A stretch of 64,000 bases of DNA from Spirosoma aerolatum (GTDB taxonomy: Bacteria; Bacteroidota; Bacteroidia; Cytophagales; Spirosomataceae), in NCBI RefSeq assembly GCF_002056795.1, contig NZ_CP020104.1:4659501-4723500 (forward strand), given 5' to 3'. Of the stretch, positions 8,999 through 17,239 are shown piece by piece. The translations under genes were made by a program, and so were the position numbers. Every line of letters begins with the position of its first letter. Within the stretch, counting starts at the first letter, position 1. A model generated the notes under the pieces. It had not been told where the DNA came from and did not search any database. It worked only from the letters and a program-made list of their open reading frames with translations.

Positions 8999-9763
8999 TT
9001 AATGGGTTAAATCCCATGCGAAACGTAGAATGGTAGCCGCTATGACCAGCAGGAAGAATACCCGAATAAATCGGTTACCTTTTGAGATAGCCAGCCGGGC
9101 TCCCAGAAACGCTCCCGAAAGGTTAGCAACTGCCATTGGAATGGCCGCTGCATACAGGATATAGCCCTTTTGCGAAAAGAAAAACGTGCAGGCCAGATTA
9201 GTCGACGCATTGACCAGTTTAGCATGCGCACTGGCTTTCAGAAAATCGAAACCAATCAGGGCAATAAACCCAAGGACCAGAAAACTACCCGTTCCGGGTC
9301 CGAAAAATCCATCATAAAACCCAATAATTACCCCCATTGCCCACATGCGTATGCGCTGTTGCCGCTCTGTAACCACGCCCTGCGGGACTTGCCCAAACTC
9401 TTTTTTGGTAAACGTGTAGATAAAGACAGCGATCAGAATGAGCAGCGCCAATGGCTTCATAAAACTGTTCGGCACCCGTGTCAGTGTCAATGCACCCAAC
9501 CACGAAGCCCCAAAGGCAATGGCCATCATCGGCCCAATAAAACGACCGGAAACAGCCACCTGTCGGCTGTATTGAAAAGCTCCCATCAGGCTACCCGACA
9601 ACGAGGGAATTTTCGTTGTGCCAATCAGGGTAGGAACCGGATATTGGGGAAGCGTAAACAGAATGGCGGGCGTTTGGATCAGCCCTCCTCCCCCAATGAT
9701 TGCATCAATAAAACCCGCCAGAAACGAGAAGAAACAAAGCGTACCGATTGAACCGTAATCCAT
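8999..9763 (-). CDS. TauE/SafE (TSUP) family membrane permease
   Basis: About eight hydrophobic segments over 254 residues. The family signature is clear in the N-terminal half (GFIDAIIGGGGLIQTPAIL) and repeated in the second half (GFYDGFFGPGTGSFLVLGF). Family members move sulfite, sulfoacetate or related organosulfur anions; the substrate here is not predictable. I chose the ATG at 9763 (MDYGSIGTL); a longer frame uses a TTG at 9784. It is convergent with the kinase gene, with only 21 nt between them and no obvious terminator. Confidence 0.92.
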   Translation of the reverse strand: MDYGSIGTLCFFSFLAGFIDAIIGGGGLIQTPAILFTLPQYPVPTLIGTTKIPSLSGSLMGAFQYSRQVAVSGRFIGPMMAIAFGASWLGALTLTRVPNSFMKPLALLILIAVFIYTFTKKEFGQVPQGVVTERQQRIRMWAMGVIIGFYDGFFGPGTGSFLVLGFIALIGFDFLKASAHAKLVNASTNLACTFFFSQKGYILYAAAIPMAVANLSGAFLGARLAISKGNRFIRVFFLLVIAATILRFAWDLTH

Positions 9764-9863
9764 GCATGAACGAATGAACGGCAAAGATCATCATTTGAAC
9801 CCGATTGTTGTACGCTTCACAGCTTTTCTCCTCATCTCCTTTCCTCCTTTCCTTCGCCTGCCG

Positions 9864-9871
9864 TAACTTTG
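9864..9871 (+). promoter_or_regulatory. -7 box (TAACTTTG) upstream of ccmB
   Basis: TAACTTTG matches TAnnTTTG exactly and lies 19 nt before the ccmB ATG, giving a very short leader. The region upstream is a pyrimidine tract without a clear -33 TTG. It is the likely start of the ccm transcript. Confidence 0.5.
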
Positions 9872-9890
9872 CGGTAACAAACAATAGGGT

Positions 9891-10565
9891 ATGGTCGAAT
9901 CGGTTAGGCAAATGGGCGCATTGATGCGGAAAGAGTTTCTGCTCGAATGGCGGCAACGCTACGCACTCAATGGTATGCTACTTTACATTGTTAGTGCCGT
10001 ATTTGTCTGTTACCTAAGCTTTAATGCCCGCCGTGGCCAGTTGACGCCCATTGTCTGGAATACCCTATTCTGGATTATTCTGCTGTTTACGGCCATCAAT
10101 GCCATTGCCAAAAGCTTCGTGCAGGAACGGGCCAGTCGACAGCTTTATTACTATACACTCGCCAGCCCCCAGCAGATCATCCTGTCAAAAATACTGTACA
10201 ATACCCTGCTGATGCTGGTGTTAGCGTTTCTGGGGTTTGGCGTGTATGCGTTTGTACTGGGCAACCCGGTAGGTGATATGCCTTTGTACCTTTTAACCCT
10301 GGTGCTGGGTGCCATCGGGTTTGCTTCTTCGTTGACACTGGTATCGGGTATTGCCAGCAAAGCAGAAAACCCAGCCACGTTGATGGCAGTGATGAGTTTC
10401 CCGATCATTTTGCCCTTGTTGCTCACGTTGTTGAAAATTGCCAAAAATGCACTCGACGGTCTCGACCGATCGGTGAGTTGGAGCGAGGTAGGTACAGTAC
10501 TGGCTATTGACGCTATTGTGCTGACAGTATCCTGGTTGTTGTTTCCGTTTTTATGGCGGAGCTAA
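9891..10565 (+). CDS. ccmB: Cytochrome c maturation protein CcmB (heme ABC exporter permease)
   Basis: A 224-residue, six-helix membrane protein. It begins with a cytoplasmic helix (MRKEFLLEWRQRYAL) typical of CcmB and continues with SFVQERASRQLYYYTLASPQQIILSK, a conserved family region. In standard systems CcmB pairs with the ATPase CcmA and with CcmC to load heme onto CcmE. No ccmA lies in this window, so it must be encoded elsewhere or be absent. First gene of the ccmB-C-D-E-F cluster. Confidence 0.94.
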   Translation: MVESVRQMGALMRKEFLLEWRQRYALNGMLLYIVSAVFVCYLSFNARRGQLTPIVWNTLFWIILLFTAINAIAKSFVQERASRQLYYYTLASPQQIILSKILYNTLLMLVLAFLGFGVYAFVLGNPVGDMPLYLLTLVLGAIGFASSLTLVSGIASKAENPATLMAVMSFPIILPLLLTLLKIAKNALDGLDRSVSWSEVGTVLAIDAIVLTVSWLLFPFLWRS

Positions 10566-10622
10566 GTAACGCGGGTGGGAACCCGCTTTTTAATTGAAGA
10601 TGCGGGTTCCCACCCGCGTTAC
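10566..10622. repeat. Perfect 21-bp inverted repeat, REP-like, between ccmB and ccmC
   Basis: Arms at 10566-10586 and 10602-10622 are perfect reverse complements around a 15-nt loop. Each arm also holds a smaller palindrome (GCGGGT-GGGA-ACCCGC). It fills nearly the whole gap between the ccmB stop and the ccmC ATG at 10626. The nested GC-rich structure resembles dispersed REP or BIME elements more than a simple terminator. Confidence 0.8.
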
Positions 10623-10625
10623 CTT

Positions 10626-11285
10626 ATGAATAAAAACTGGTGGAAGGCTCTGGCCGTTCTGATTCTGACGTATGTAATTCTGCAGGGTATGCTGGGCGTA
10701 GTGCCCCGGCAACCGATTTTAAACGAGAGTATCCGGAATGTGTATTTCCACGTTCCGCTCTGGTTCGGGATGATTACCCTGCTGCTCACATCGGCCATTT
10801 ACTCCATTCGCTACCTTCGCAATGGTCGGTTCGATGACGATGTGGTGGCCGTTGAGTTTGCCAATACGGGCATTTTGTTTGGTATTTTAGGTTGTGCAAC
10901 AGGGTCCATCTGGGCGAATTTTACCTGGGGCGAACCCTGGCCCAACGATCCGAAGCTAAATAGTGTGGCTATTGCCATGCTCATGTATCTGGCCTATATG
11001 ATCCTTCGCGGATCGTTCGATGATGAGCAACGACGGGCGCGTATTTCGGCCGTCTATAACATCTTTGCGTTTGCCGTATTTATTCCCCTCATTTTTATTG
11101 TTCCCCGACTAACCGATTCGCTACACCCTGGTAATGGGGGTAACCCGGCTTTCGGCAAATACGACATGGACAATAGACTTCGGATGGTGTTTTATCCGGC
11201 TATTATCGGCTTTACATTGCTGGGGGTATGGATTACCCAACTGCGCGTTCGCTATCGCCGAATAAAAGCGGCCCTCGATGAGTAA
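10626..11285 (+). CDS. ccmC: Cytochrome c maturation protein CcmC (heme handling)
   Basis: A 219-residue, six-helix protein of the heme-handling family with the tryptophan-rich WWD region, here in the form WGEPWPNDPKLNS. The family delivers heme to CcmE in the periplasm. The ATG at 10626 (MNKNWWKALAVLIL) is preferred; a GTG further upstream lies inside the inverted repeat. Same operon as ccmB. Confidence 0.93.
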   Translation: MNKNWWKALAVLILTYVILQGMLGVVPRQPILNESIRNVYFHVPLWFGMITLLLTSAIYSIRYLRNGRFDDDVVAVEFANTGILFGILGCATGSIWANFTWGEPWPNDPKLNSVAIAMLMYLAYMILRGSFDDEQRRARISAVYNIFAFAVFIPLIFIVPRLTDSLHPGNGGNPAFGKYDMDNRLRMVFYPAIIGFTLLGVWITQLRVRYRRIKAALDE

Positions 11286-11315
11286 ACTCATGTAGTGTTC
11301 ATGAATGATTCAGTG

Positions 11316-11323
11316 TATTTTTG
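11316..11323 (+). promoter_or_regulatory. Possible -7 box (TATTTTTG) before the ccmD-like gene
   Basis: TATTTTTG fits TAnnTTTG and lies 29 nt before the next ATG, within the 67-nt gap after ccmC. It could be an internal promoter for the ccmD-ccmE-ccmF part. No clear -33 element is visible. Confidence 0.35.
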
Positions 11324-11352
11324 CGTTATTTTTCTAACTATTTCGTAGTCAA

Positions 11353-11610
11353 ATGCGATTGTCATTTATACGAAAAGCGCCACTAGCCGCTTTTCTGTTA
11401 CTCAGCCAGCATCTATTCGCCCAGCAGCCCGTTGCCGACGGTGTTGAAATGGCTGATCGGTTAAGAGCCGATGGTAAAATCTGGGTGGTTGTTGCCGTGA
11501 TTGCAGCCGTATTTGCTGGAATTATCATCTATCTGATTCGGCTGGACCGCCAAATCAGTAAACTGGAAAAGGACGTCAGGAAAAAATCGTCGTCTGTAAT
11601 CAGCCATTAA
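11353..11610 (+). CDS. CcmD-like small membrane protein
   Basis: An 85-residue protein with a cleavable-looking signal sequence (LAAFLLLSQHLFAQQ), then one membrane helix (WVVVAVIAAVFAGIIIYLI) and a short basic coiled tail (RLDRQISKLEKDVRKK). A single span followed by a basic helix between ccmC and ccmE is the arrangement of CcmD, which helps release heme-loaded CcmE from CcmC. The signal sequence is unusual compared with proteobacterial CcmD, so the call rests on position and shape. Confidence 0.75.
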   Translation: MRLSFIRKAPLAAFLLLSQHLFAQQPVADGVEMADRLRADGKIWVVVAVIAAVFAGIIIYLIRLDRQISKLEKDVRKKSSSVISH

Positions 11611-11646
11611 GCCCCAAACAAACCACAGCTAACAAGTACTAATCCC

Positions 11647-12087
11647 ATGAAAGTTTCGCACATTATCGGCATTATCGTTATCGCCATTGCTATTGGTGTG
11701 ATTGCCAGCACGGCAGGTGACGCCAGTGTATACACGACCTTTACTAAGGCCGAAAAAATGGCTCAGGACGGCGACGAAAAAATGATTCACGTTGTCGGCA
11801 AACTCAAAAAGGATTCTCATGGGCAAATTGTCGATATGTTTTACAACCCGGCTATCGACCCCAATCACTTTGAGTTTACCCTTGTCGACAATGACCAACG
11901 GGCTCAGAAAGTGATTTACAATAGCCCTAAACCTCAGGATTTCGACCGTTCGGAGCAGGTTGTGGTTATCGGAGCGATGCAGGGCGATCATTTCCAGTGC
12001 AAAAAAATTCTGTTGAAGTGTCCGTCGAAATACCAGAACAACAAGCTCGAAACGACTGAACACGAAGCTAAAACGGCACAACTATAA
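11647..12087 (+). CDS. ccmE: Cytochrome c maturation heme chaperone CcmE, Cys-type
   Basis: A 146-residue protein with one N-terminal membrane anchor (about 5-22) and a periplasmic OB-fold beta domain. In the classic protein heme is held covalently by a His in HxxxY. Here the equivalent site reads KCPSKY, that is Cys125 and Tyr129 (CxxxY), and no His is nearby. CxxxY CcmE proteins are known from archaea and Desulfovibrio, whose variant Ccm systems lack some late components. The gene sits between the ccmD-like gene and ccmF. The last ~15 residues are polar and probably disordered. Confidence 0.9.
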   Translation: MKVSHIIGIIVIAIAIGVIASTAGDASVYTTFTKAEKMAQDGDEKMIHVVGKLKKDSHGQIVDMFYNPAIDPNHFEFTLVDNDQRAQKVIYNSPKPQDFDRSEQVVVIGAMQGDHFQCKKILLKCPSKYQNNKLETTEHEAKTAQL

Positions 12088-12174
12088 AAAGAGTGAAAGA
12101 GCGAATGAGTGAAAGAGCGGAAAACAATCCGGCAACAATTCACTCATTCGCTCTTTCGCTCTTTCACTCTTTTT
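12086..12174. repeat. Inverted repeat built from 8-nt units, upstream of ccmF
   Basis: The left arm (12086-12112) and right arm (12140-12174) pair along their length except that the right arm carries one extra 8-nt unit (GAAAGAGC on the pairing strand). Both arms are made of near-identical octamers such as GAAAGAGC, GAATGAGT and GAAAGAGT. It starts at the last bases of ccmE and ends six bases before the ccmF ATG. It may be a dispersed palindromic element or a structure affecting ccmF expression. Confidence 0.75.
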
Positions 12175-12179
12175 AAGTT

Positions 12180-14840
12180 ATGATACACACAACTGTCGGG
12201 AACCTCGGCCACTTTTTCGTCATCTTATCCTTTGTCACGGCTTTGGTGGCAACGGTGGGTTATTTTTTGTCGGCTCTTGGACGACCAGCTAAAACTCAGA
12301 CTCAGGCAGTCGAGGAGCCTCAGTTAGCCTATGCCGGTGAATCCACCAACGAAGCAAGTTTCGGAGGTAAAACCGCCAAACGAAAAGCGAAGCCCACTGT
12401 TCAAATAACAGAGCCACCCACACGGGACGACTGGAGGAAGCTGGCACGCTGGGCTTTCTACCTGCATGGGACTGCGGTTGTGGGGGTTGCGGTCTGCCTG
12501 TTCTACATCATTTTCAATCACTATTTCGAGTATCATTACGCCTGGAGCCACTCCTCGCGAGCACTTCCGATCAAGTATATGATTGCCTGTTTCTGGGAAA
12601 GCCAGGAAGGATCATTCCTGCTTTGGTTATTCTGGAATGCGGTGCTAGGCGCTGTTTTGATTCGTACCGCCGGGTCGAAATGGGAAGCGCCCATGATGAC
12701 TATTTTTGCCTTGGTCCAGGCATTCCTTGCCTCCATGATTCTGGGCGTTGTTTTTGGGGATTCGTTTAAAATTGGCTCATCGCCTTTTCTGCTACTCCGG
12801 GATGCGATACCCGATGCGCCGATCTTCGCTACAGACCCTAATTTTATCCCGAAAGATGGTAACGGCCTGAATCCGTTGCTCCAGAATTACTGGATGGTCA
12901 TTCATCCGCCTACCCTATTTCTTGGCTTTGCATTGACCCTGGTTCCGTTTGCGTTTTGTGTAGCGGGTCTCTGGCGAAATCAGCCTTCTGAATGGATTCG
13001 GCCAGCACTCCCCTGGGCTCTTTTTGGTGCTATGATCCTGGGCGTAGGTATCATGATGGGCGGTTACTGGGCTTACGAAACACTCAACTTTGGCGGATAC
13101 TGGAATTGGGACCCCGTTGAAAATGCGGTCTATGTCCCCTGGCTTGTCATGGTGGCCTCTATTCACGGTATGCTGATTGCCAAGCGTAGCTCAACAGGCC
13201 TTAAAACCGCTATCATTCTGGCCATCAGCACGTTCCTATTAGTACTCTATGCTACCTTCTTGACCCGTAGTGGTATTTTGGGTAATGCATCGGTTCACTC
13301 GTTTACTGATCTTGGCCTTTCCGGCCAGTTGTTGATCTATCTGCTGGTGTTTGTGGCGGTTTCGATTGTACTGGCAGCCAGCAAATGGAAATTCATACCT
13401 AGCGATGAAAAAGAAGCCTCAGTCTATACCAAAGAGTTCTGGCTCTTTATGGGAGCCACTGTTCTTTGTCTGGCCGCATTTCAGGTAATTGCCACTACGT
13501 CGATCCCAGTGTACACGAAGATTCTGGAATCGTTCGGCAAAATCACGAATCTGGCTCTCCCCGCCGATCAGATTGCTCACTACAATAAATTCCAGATTTG
13601 GTTTTTCGTTGCCATCTGCCTGCTAACGGGCGTGGGACAGTTTATGTGGTGGCGGAAAATCGAAGCAAAAAAGTGGGATGCGCTTATTACACCGGGAATC
13701 ATTACGCTACTCATTAGCGCCGGTCTGATTGCCTTCGGATCGATGAAAAACCCGGTTTTCATGGCATTGCTGGTGGCTTCAGTCTTTGCGCTTGTTACCA
13801 ACGGTTCTATCCTGATTGGTGTTATCCGGGGCAATTATCGGTTTTCGGGCGGAGCCATTGCCCACATCGGTATGGCCCTGATGCTGCTGGGCATTCTCTA
13901 TTCGGCAGGTTTTTCGAAAGTCATTTCGCTGAATACGACCGGTTTACTCATTTCCAAACAGGATGAGTTCACGAAGAACGATAATAAGGAAAATAAGGAG
14001 AATACACTGCTTTGGCTGAATCAACCCGAACGCATGGGCCCCTACCAGCTAACCTACCGGGGCCAGCGTATCGAAGCCCGCGACGTACCGGGGTATCTTT
14101 CCCGCAAGGATGTAATGGTCATCGAAGGTGATTTTCATGGCATTGCCCAACGGGATATTGAGCAGAATGGCAAAGTCTATTACAAAAAAGGGGATACCCT
14201 GGCTCTTTACCCCGAAAACACTTACTATGAAGTTGAATACCGAGAGCCAGGGGGAAAAGTATTTAGCCTGTATCCACGCGCTCAGGTAAACGAACGAATG
14301 GGTCTGCTGGCATCGCCTGATATTCGGCATAAGGTCGACCGAGATATGTACACCTATGTATCGTCGGTGCCTGACCCGAATGCTGAAAACAAGTGGGAAA
14401 AAACCGAAACCTATTCTGTAGCGATCAAAGATACCTTCTTCCTGAACGACTATGTGGCTATTCTGGACGATGTGGTACGCACGAACGAAGTAGATGGGAT
14501 TGAAGTAGGGCCAGAAGATGCGGCTGTTCGGGCGAATGTACGGGTGCTCGATAAAAATGGCGAGCATATGCTCACCCCCGCCTTCGTTATCAAAAACCGA
14601 ATGGTAGCCCACCCCGCCGAAATCAGCGATGAACTTGGTGTTCGTATTCAACTGAACGAAATTGACCCGCGCACGGGCAAATTCTCATTTGCTGTGAACC
14701 GTACCCAACGCGATTATATCGTCATGAAAGCCGTTGAAAAACCGCTGATCAATATTCTCTGGATTGGTACACTGGTCGTTGTACTTGGTCTGAGTATTTC
14801 GACAGTCCGTCGATATCGGGAATTCCAAAAGAGTCGATAG
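12180..14840 (+). CDS. ccmF: Cytochrome c heme lyase CcmF
   Basis: CcmF takes heme from CcmE and attaches it to apocytochrome c. This 886-residue protein has many membrane helices and the periplasmic tryptophan-rich heme site GGYWNWDPVENAVYVPWL near residue 310. It is longer than the roughly 650-residue E. coli protein. Part of the excess is a hydrophilic insert at about residues 35-85 between the first two helices; most is a large soluble region (about 600-860) before the last helix. No ccmG or ccmH thiol components are encoded in the window, which fits the Cys-type CcmE. Confidence 0.95.
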   Translation: MIHTTVGNLGHFFVILSFVTALVATVGYFLSALGRPAKTQTQAVEEPQLAYAGESTNEASFGGKTAKRKAKPTVQITEPPTRDDWRKLARWAFYLHGTAVVGVAVCLFYIIFNHYFEYHYAWSHSSRALPIKYMIACFWESQEGSFLLWLFWNAVLGAVLIRTAGSKWEAPMMTIFALVQAFLASMILGVVFGDSFKIGSSPFLLLRDAIPDAPIFATDPNFIPKDGNGLNPLLQNYWMVIHPPTLFLGFALTLVPFAFCVAGLWRNQPSEWIRPALPWALFGAMILGVGIMMGGYWAYETLNFGGYWNWDPVENAVYVPWLVMVASIHGMLIAKRSSTGLKTAIILAISTFLLVLYATFLTRSGILGNASVHSFTDLGLSGQLLIYLLVFVAVSIVLAASKWKFIPSDEKEASVYTKEFWLFMGATVLCLAAFQVIATTSIPVYTKILESFGKITNLALPADQIAHYNKFQIWFFVAICLLTGVGQFMWWRKIEAKKWDALITPGIITLLISAGLIAFGSMKNPVFMALLVASVFALVTNGSILIGVIRGNYRFSGGAIAHIGMALMLLGILYSAGFSKVISLNTTGLLISKQDEFTKNDNKENKENTLLWLNQPERMGPYQLTYRGQRIEARDVPGYLSRKDVMVIEGDFHGIAQRDIEQNGKVYYKKGDTLALYPENTYYEVEYREPGGKVFSLYPRAQVNERMGLLASPDIRHKVDRDMYTYVSSVPDPNAENKWEKTETYSVAIKDTFFLNDYVAILDDVVRTNEVDGIEVGPEDAAVRANVRVLDKNGEHMLTPAFVIKNRMVAHPAEISDELGVRIQLNEIDPRTGKFSFAVNRTQRDYIVMKAVEKPLINILWIGTLVVVLGLSISTVRRYREFQKSR

Positions 14841-14881
14841 CCTACGGTCGTCAGTCGGTAGATATTGACGGCTAATGAACC

Positions 14882-15121
14882 ATGAAGCTAAAACTTTCTG
14901 AGATTTTACTCCTGTCGGCGGCTGCCGGTTTTCTGATTCTCTGGATTGCGGAGTATCAGCGCACATCGTTTGCCGAAAGCTACTGGTTACTCATGTTATG
15001 CTTGGGCTTTCTGCTGTCTTTCCAATATTTCAAAAATAAACGACTCGAACGAGAAAAAGCCGTTTCTCCTACCATCAAACAAATGATAGACGAACGGAAA
15101 AAAAAAAGAAATGACGGATAA
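14882..15121 (+). CDS. Small two-TM protein downstream of ccmF
   Basis: A 79-residue protein with two hydrophobic helices (SEILLLSAAAGFLILWI and YWLLMLCLGFLLSFQYF) followed by a strongly basic C-terminal tail (DERKKKRN), so both ends are probably cytoplasmic. It follows ccmF by 41 nt and ends at a strong terminator, so it is likely the last gene of the ccm transcript. No family is recognised. Confidence 0.72.
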   Translation: MKLKLSEILLLSAAAGFLILWIAEYQRTSFAESYWLLMLCLGFLLSFQYFKNKRLEREKAVSPTIKQMIDERKKKRNDG

Positions 15122-15156
15122 CGCAGCGTGAAGAATTGCGATTCTTCACGCTGCGT
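15121..15156 (+). terminator. Terminator hairpin ending the ccm cluster
   Basis: Perfect 16-bp stem (15121-15136 with 15141-15156) and a 4-nt loop TGCG, starting at the last base of the preceding stop codon and followed by TTATT. Very stable; it separates the ccm cluster from the CNNM gene only six bases further on. Confidence 0.85.
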
Positions 15157-15161
15157 TTATT

Positions 15162-16451
15162 ATGCCTATGGAATCATACGCCCTTTTGTTTGGTGCTTTA
15201 CTTGCTCTGGTCCTGGCCGGCTTTTTTTCAGCCGTCGAAATGGCGTATGTATCCGTAAACCGGCTGTACTTTGAACTCCACAGCAAACAAGGTCCCTTAA
15301 GCGAAAAATTAGTATCGGGCTTCCTGAAAAATCCAATTCTGTTTATTGGAACCACGCTAACCGGAAACACGCTTTTTCTGGTTCTGTACACCGTATTAGG
15401 TGTCATGGCCTTGAATCCATTACTGGCACTGATACTGCCTCCTGCCTGGGCAGCGCACGAGTTTGTCATCATTGCCATTGAGACGCTTATTCTCACCATC
15501 ATTTTCTTGCCGTTTGCTGATTACATTCCCAAAAGTCTGGCGCTCATTCATCCCGACCGATTTCTGGAAGGGCTTGCTGTTCCACTCTGGGTAATCTATA
15601 AAGCCATTGCTCCTATTGTTCGGGTGTTAGTTGGGACGGCTCGCTTTTTCATTCGGTACATTCTCGGTAAACGAAACCCGGAAATTCGGCCCGTTTTTGG
15701 CCTGACAGATCTCAACCAGTATCTCCAGCAGCTTAATCAAAAAGCCGACGCTGAAAAAGAAGTTGAGGTCGATACCGAGATTTTTAACAACGCCATTGAG
15801 TTTCGGGATGTGCGCGTACGTGACTGTCTGGTGCCACGCACTGAAATTGCGGCTGTTGCCGTCGACGATTCGGTTGAAGACCTCCGGCAGGCTTTTCAGG
15901 ACAGTGGTCATTCAAAAATTGTCGTATACCGCGATACCATCGACGACGTAATCGGATACTGCCATGCGCTGGCCCTGTTCAAAAAACCGGCCACTATTGA
16001 AGAAATCATTACGCCAATCATTACCGTTCCCCAAACCATGCCCGCGCAGGACTTATTCCTGCGGTTTTTGTCTGAGCGGAAAAGCCTCGCGCTGGTAGTC
16101 GATGAATTCGGTGGAACAGCGGGCATTGTGAGCGTAGAAGACATGGTGGAGCAGATTTTCGGTGAAATTCAGGACGAATACGACACCAACGAAGATTGGA
16201 TTGAGCAACAGCTTGATGAACGGACCTGGCTACTAAGTGCCCGTCATGAAATCGATAGTCTGAACGAAACTTACGGCTGGAACATCCCCGAAGGCAGCTA
16301 TGATACACTGGGTGGACTTATTCTGGCCACCCACGAAGATGTGCCACAGGTTGGCGAGGTTATTGAATTTTCGCCCTTTACATTCACTATAGTATCTATG
16401 GATGGCACTCGAATCGATACGGTCAAAGTACATTTGAATCGTGAAAAATAA
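15162..16451 (+). CDS. CNNM/CBS-domain membrane protein (CorC/hemolysin C-like)
   Basis: A 429-residue protein. The N-terminal CNNM domain (about 1-190) has three to four membrane segments and begins with LVLAGFFSAVEMAYVSVNR, a family hallmark. A pair of CBS domains (about 205-330; includes VRDCLVPRTEIAAV and LALVVDEFGGTAGIVSVEDMVE) follows, then a CorC_HlyC domain. Relatives transport Mg2+ or regulate its transport; in Bacteroidota the related GldE is tied to gliding, but no gld gene lies nearby. ATGs at 15162 and 15168 are both possible. Confidence 0.92.
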   Translation: MPMESYALLFGALLALVLAGFFSAVEMAYVSVNRLYFELHSKQGPLSEKLVSGFLKNPILFIGTTLTGNTLFLVLYTVLGVMALNPLLALILPPAWAAHEFVIIAIETLILTIIFLPFADYIPKSLALIHPDRFLEGLAVPLWVIYKAIAPIVRVLVGTARFFIRYILGKRNPEIRPVFGLTDLNQYLQQLNQKADAEKEVEVDTEIFNNAIEFRDVRVRDCLVPRTEIAAVAVDDSVEDLRQAFQDSGHSKIVVYRDTIDDVIGYCHALALFKKPATIEEIITPIITVPQTMPAQDLFLRFLSERKSLALVVDEFGGTAGIVSVEDMVEQIFGEIQDEYDTNEDWIEQQLDERTWLLSARHEIDSLNETYGWNIPEGSYDTLGGLILATHEDVPQVGEVIEFSPFTFTIVSMDGTRIDTVKVHLNREK

Positions 16452-16477
16452 CCGAATTGTCACTCCATCGCCCCTTA

Positions 16478-17029
16478 TCAGTCAATATACTTTTTGTACG
16501 TTGCCCGATAGCCAAATAAGTAGGCTACTGGTGTTAACGCGGTAAAGATCACTTTCTGAATGGCAAAGGCAGGCTTCGGGAGCCGATAAACTGTCATAAA
16601 CCGATTCAGCAGAAGAACCGCCTGCAAAAACGGCGGCACCCCATCTTCATTGGTTTTGCCTTCATTCGCCAATCCGGTAGCCGTTTCTAAAAAATATTCC
16701 GTGATCAACGCCGGTCGAACCTGCCAGTTGACTACCGTCTGCTGGTCCCCCTCATTCCACATCGAATGGATTGTTTGTTTGGGAATGCGGAATGACTCAC
16801 CCTGTTTGTAAACCCGTGTCTGACCATTGCTCCGAACGGTTAACTCACCAGCGAGTATAGTAAAATCTTCAACCTGCGACGGGTGGTAATGGGATGCAGG
16901 TTCCCTGGAGTGCGCTTTGAAGGTAGCCTCCATATCCAGCACCTCCCCATCGGTATCCTCGCTCGTTTTCAGGAAGCGAATTGTCTGCCCGGTTCTTATA
17001 TTGTGGATTCGTTTAGTAGCGTAAGCCAT
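16478..17029 (-). CDS. Cupin-domain protein
   Basis: A 183-residue protein. Residues about 30-110 form a single cupin barrel: SHYHPSQVEDFTILAGELTV gives the first metal-binding motif (H, H, E), and IPKQTIHSMWNEGDQQTVVNWQV the second (H). The rest is helical with a hydrophobic C-terminal part (FAIQKVIFTALTPVAYLFGY). The substrate is unknown. It is convergent with the CNNM gene and divergent from pyrE. Confidence 0.85.
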   Translation of the reverse strand: MAYATKRIHNIRTGQTIRFLKTSEDTDGEVLDMEATFKAHSREPASHYHPSQVEDFTILAGELTVRSNGQTRVYKQGESFRIPKQTIHSMWNEGDQQTVVNWQVRPALITEYFLETATGLANEGKTNEDGVPPFLQAVLLLNRFMTVYRLPKPAFAIQKVIFTALTPVAYLFGYRATYKKYID

Positions 17030-17209
17030 CTGTATTTTTCCTTTAGCCTGTTAAAGTTGACGGAACACATATCCTGTTCACAATACCCCATCCAATGAAA
17101 CGGAACAATTAACCCATGAACCGACCGAAGCGCGTCTTTCTGTTTGTCTGAAAAGCAAGGATCGATCGATTATTCGCACGTCGGTGCTGATGGACCAAAG
17201 GAGTTTGCT

Positions 17210-17217
17210 TACTTTTG
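17210..17217 (+). promoter_or_regulatory. -7 box (TACTTTTG) upstream of pyrE
   Basis: TACTTTTG matches TAnnTTTG and lies 22 nt before the predicted pyrE start. No convincing -33 TTG is present at the usual spacing. Confidence 0.45.
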
Positions 17218-17239
17218 ACCATTACTATTTTATGACTCT

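Noticed and set aside
9170..9751. 193-codon frame antisense to the TauE/SafE gene
   Set aside because: Its length reflects the codon bias of the permease on the other strand; the product has no recognisable features.
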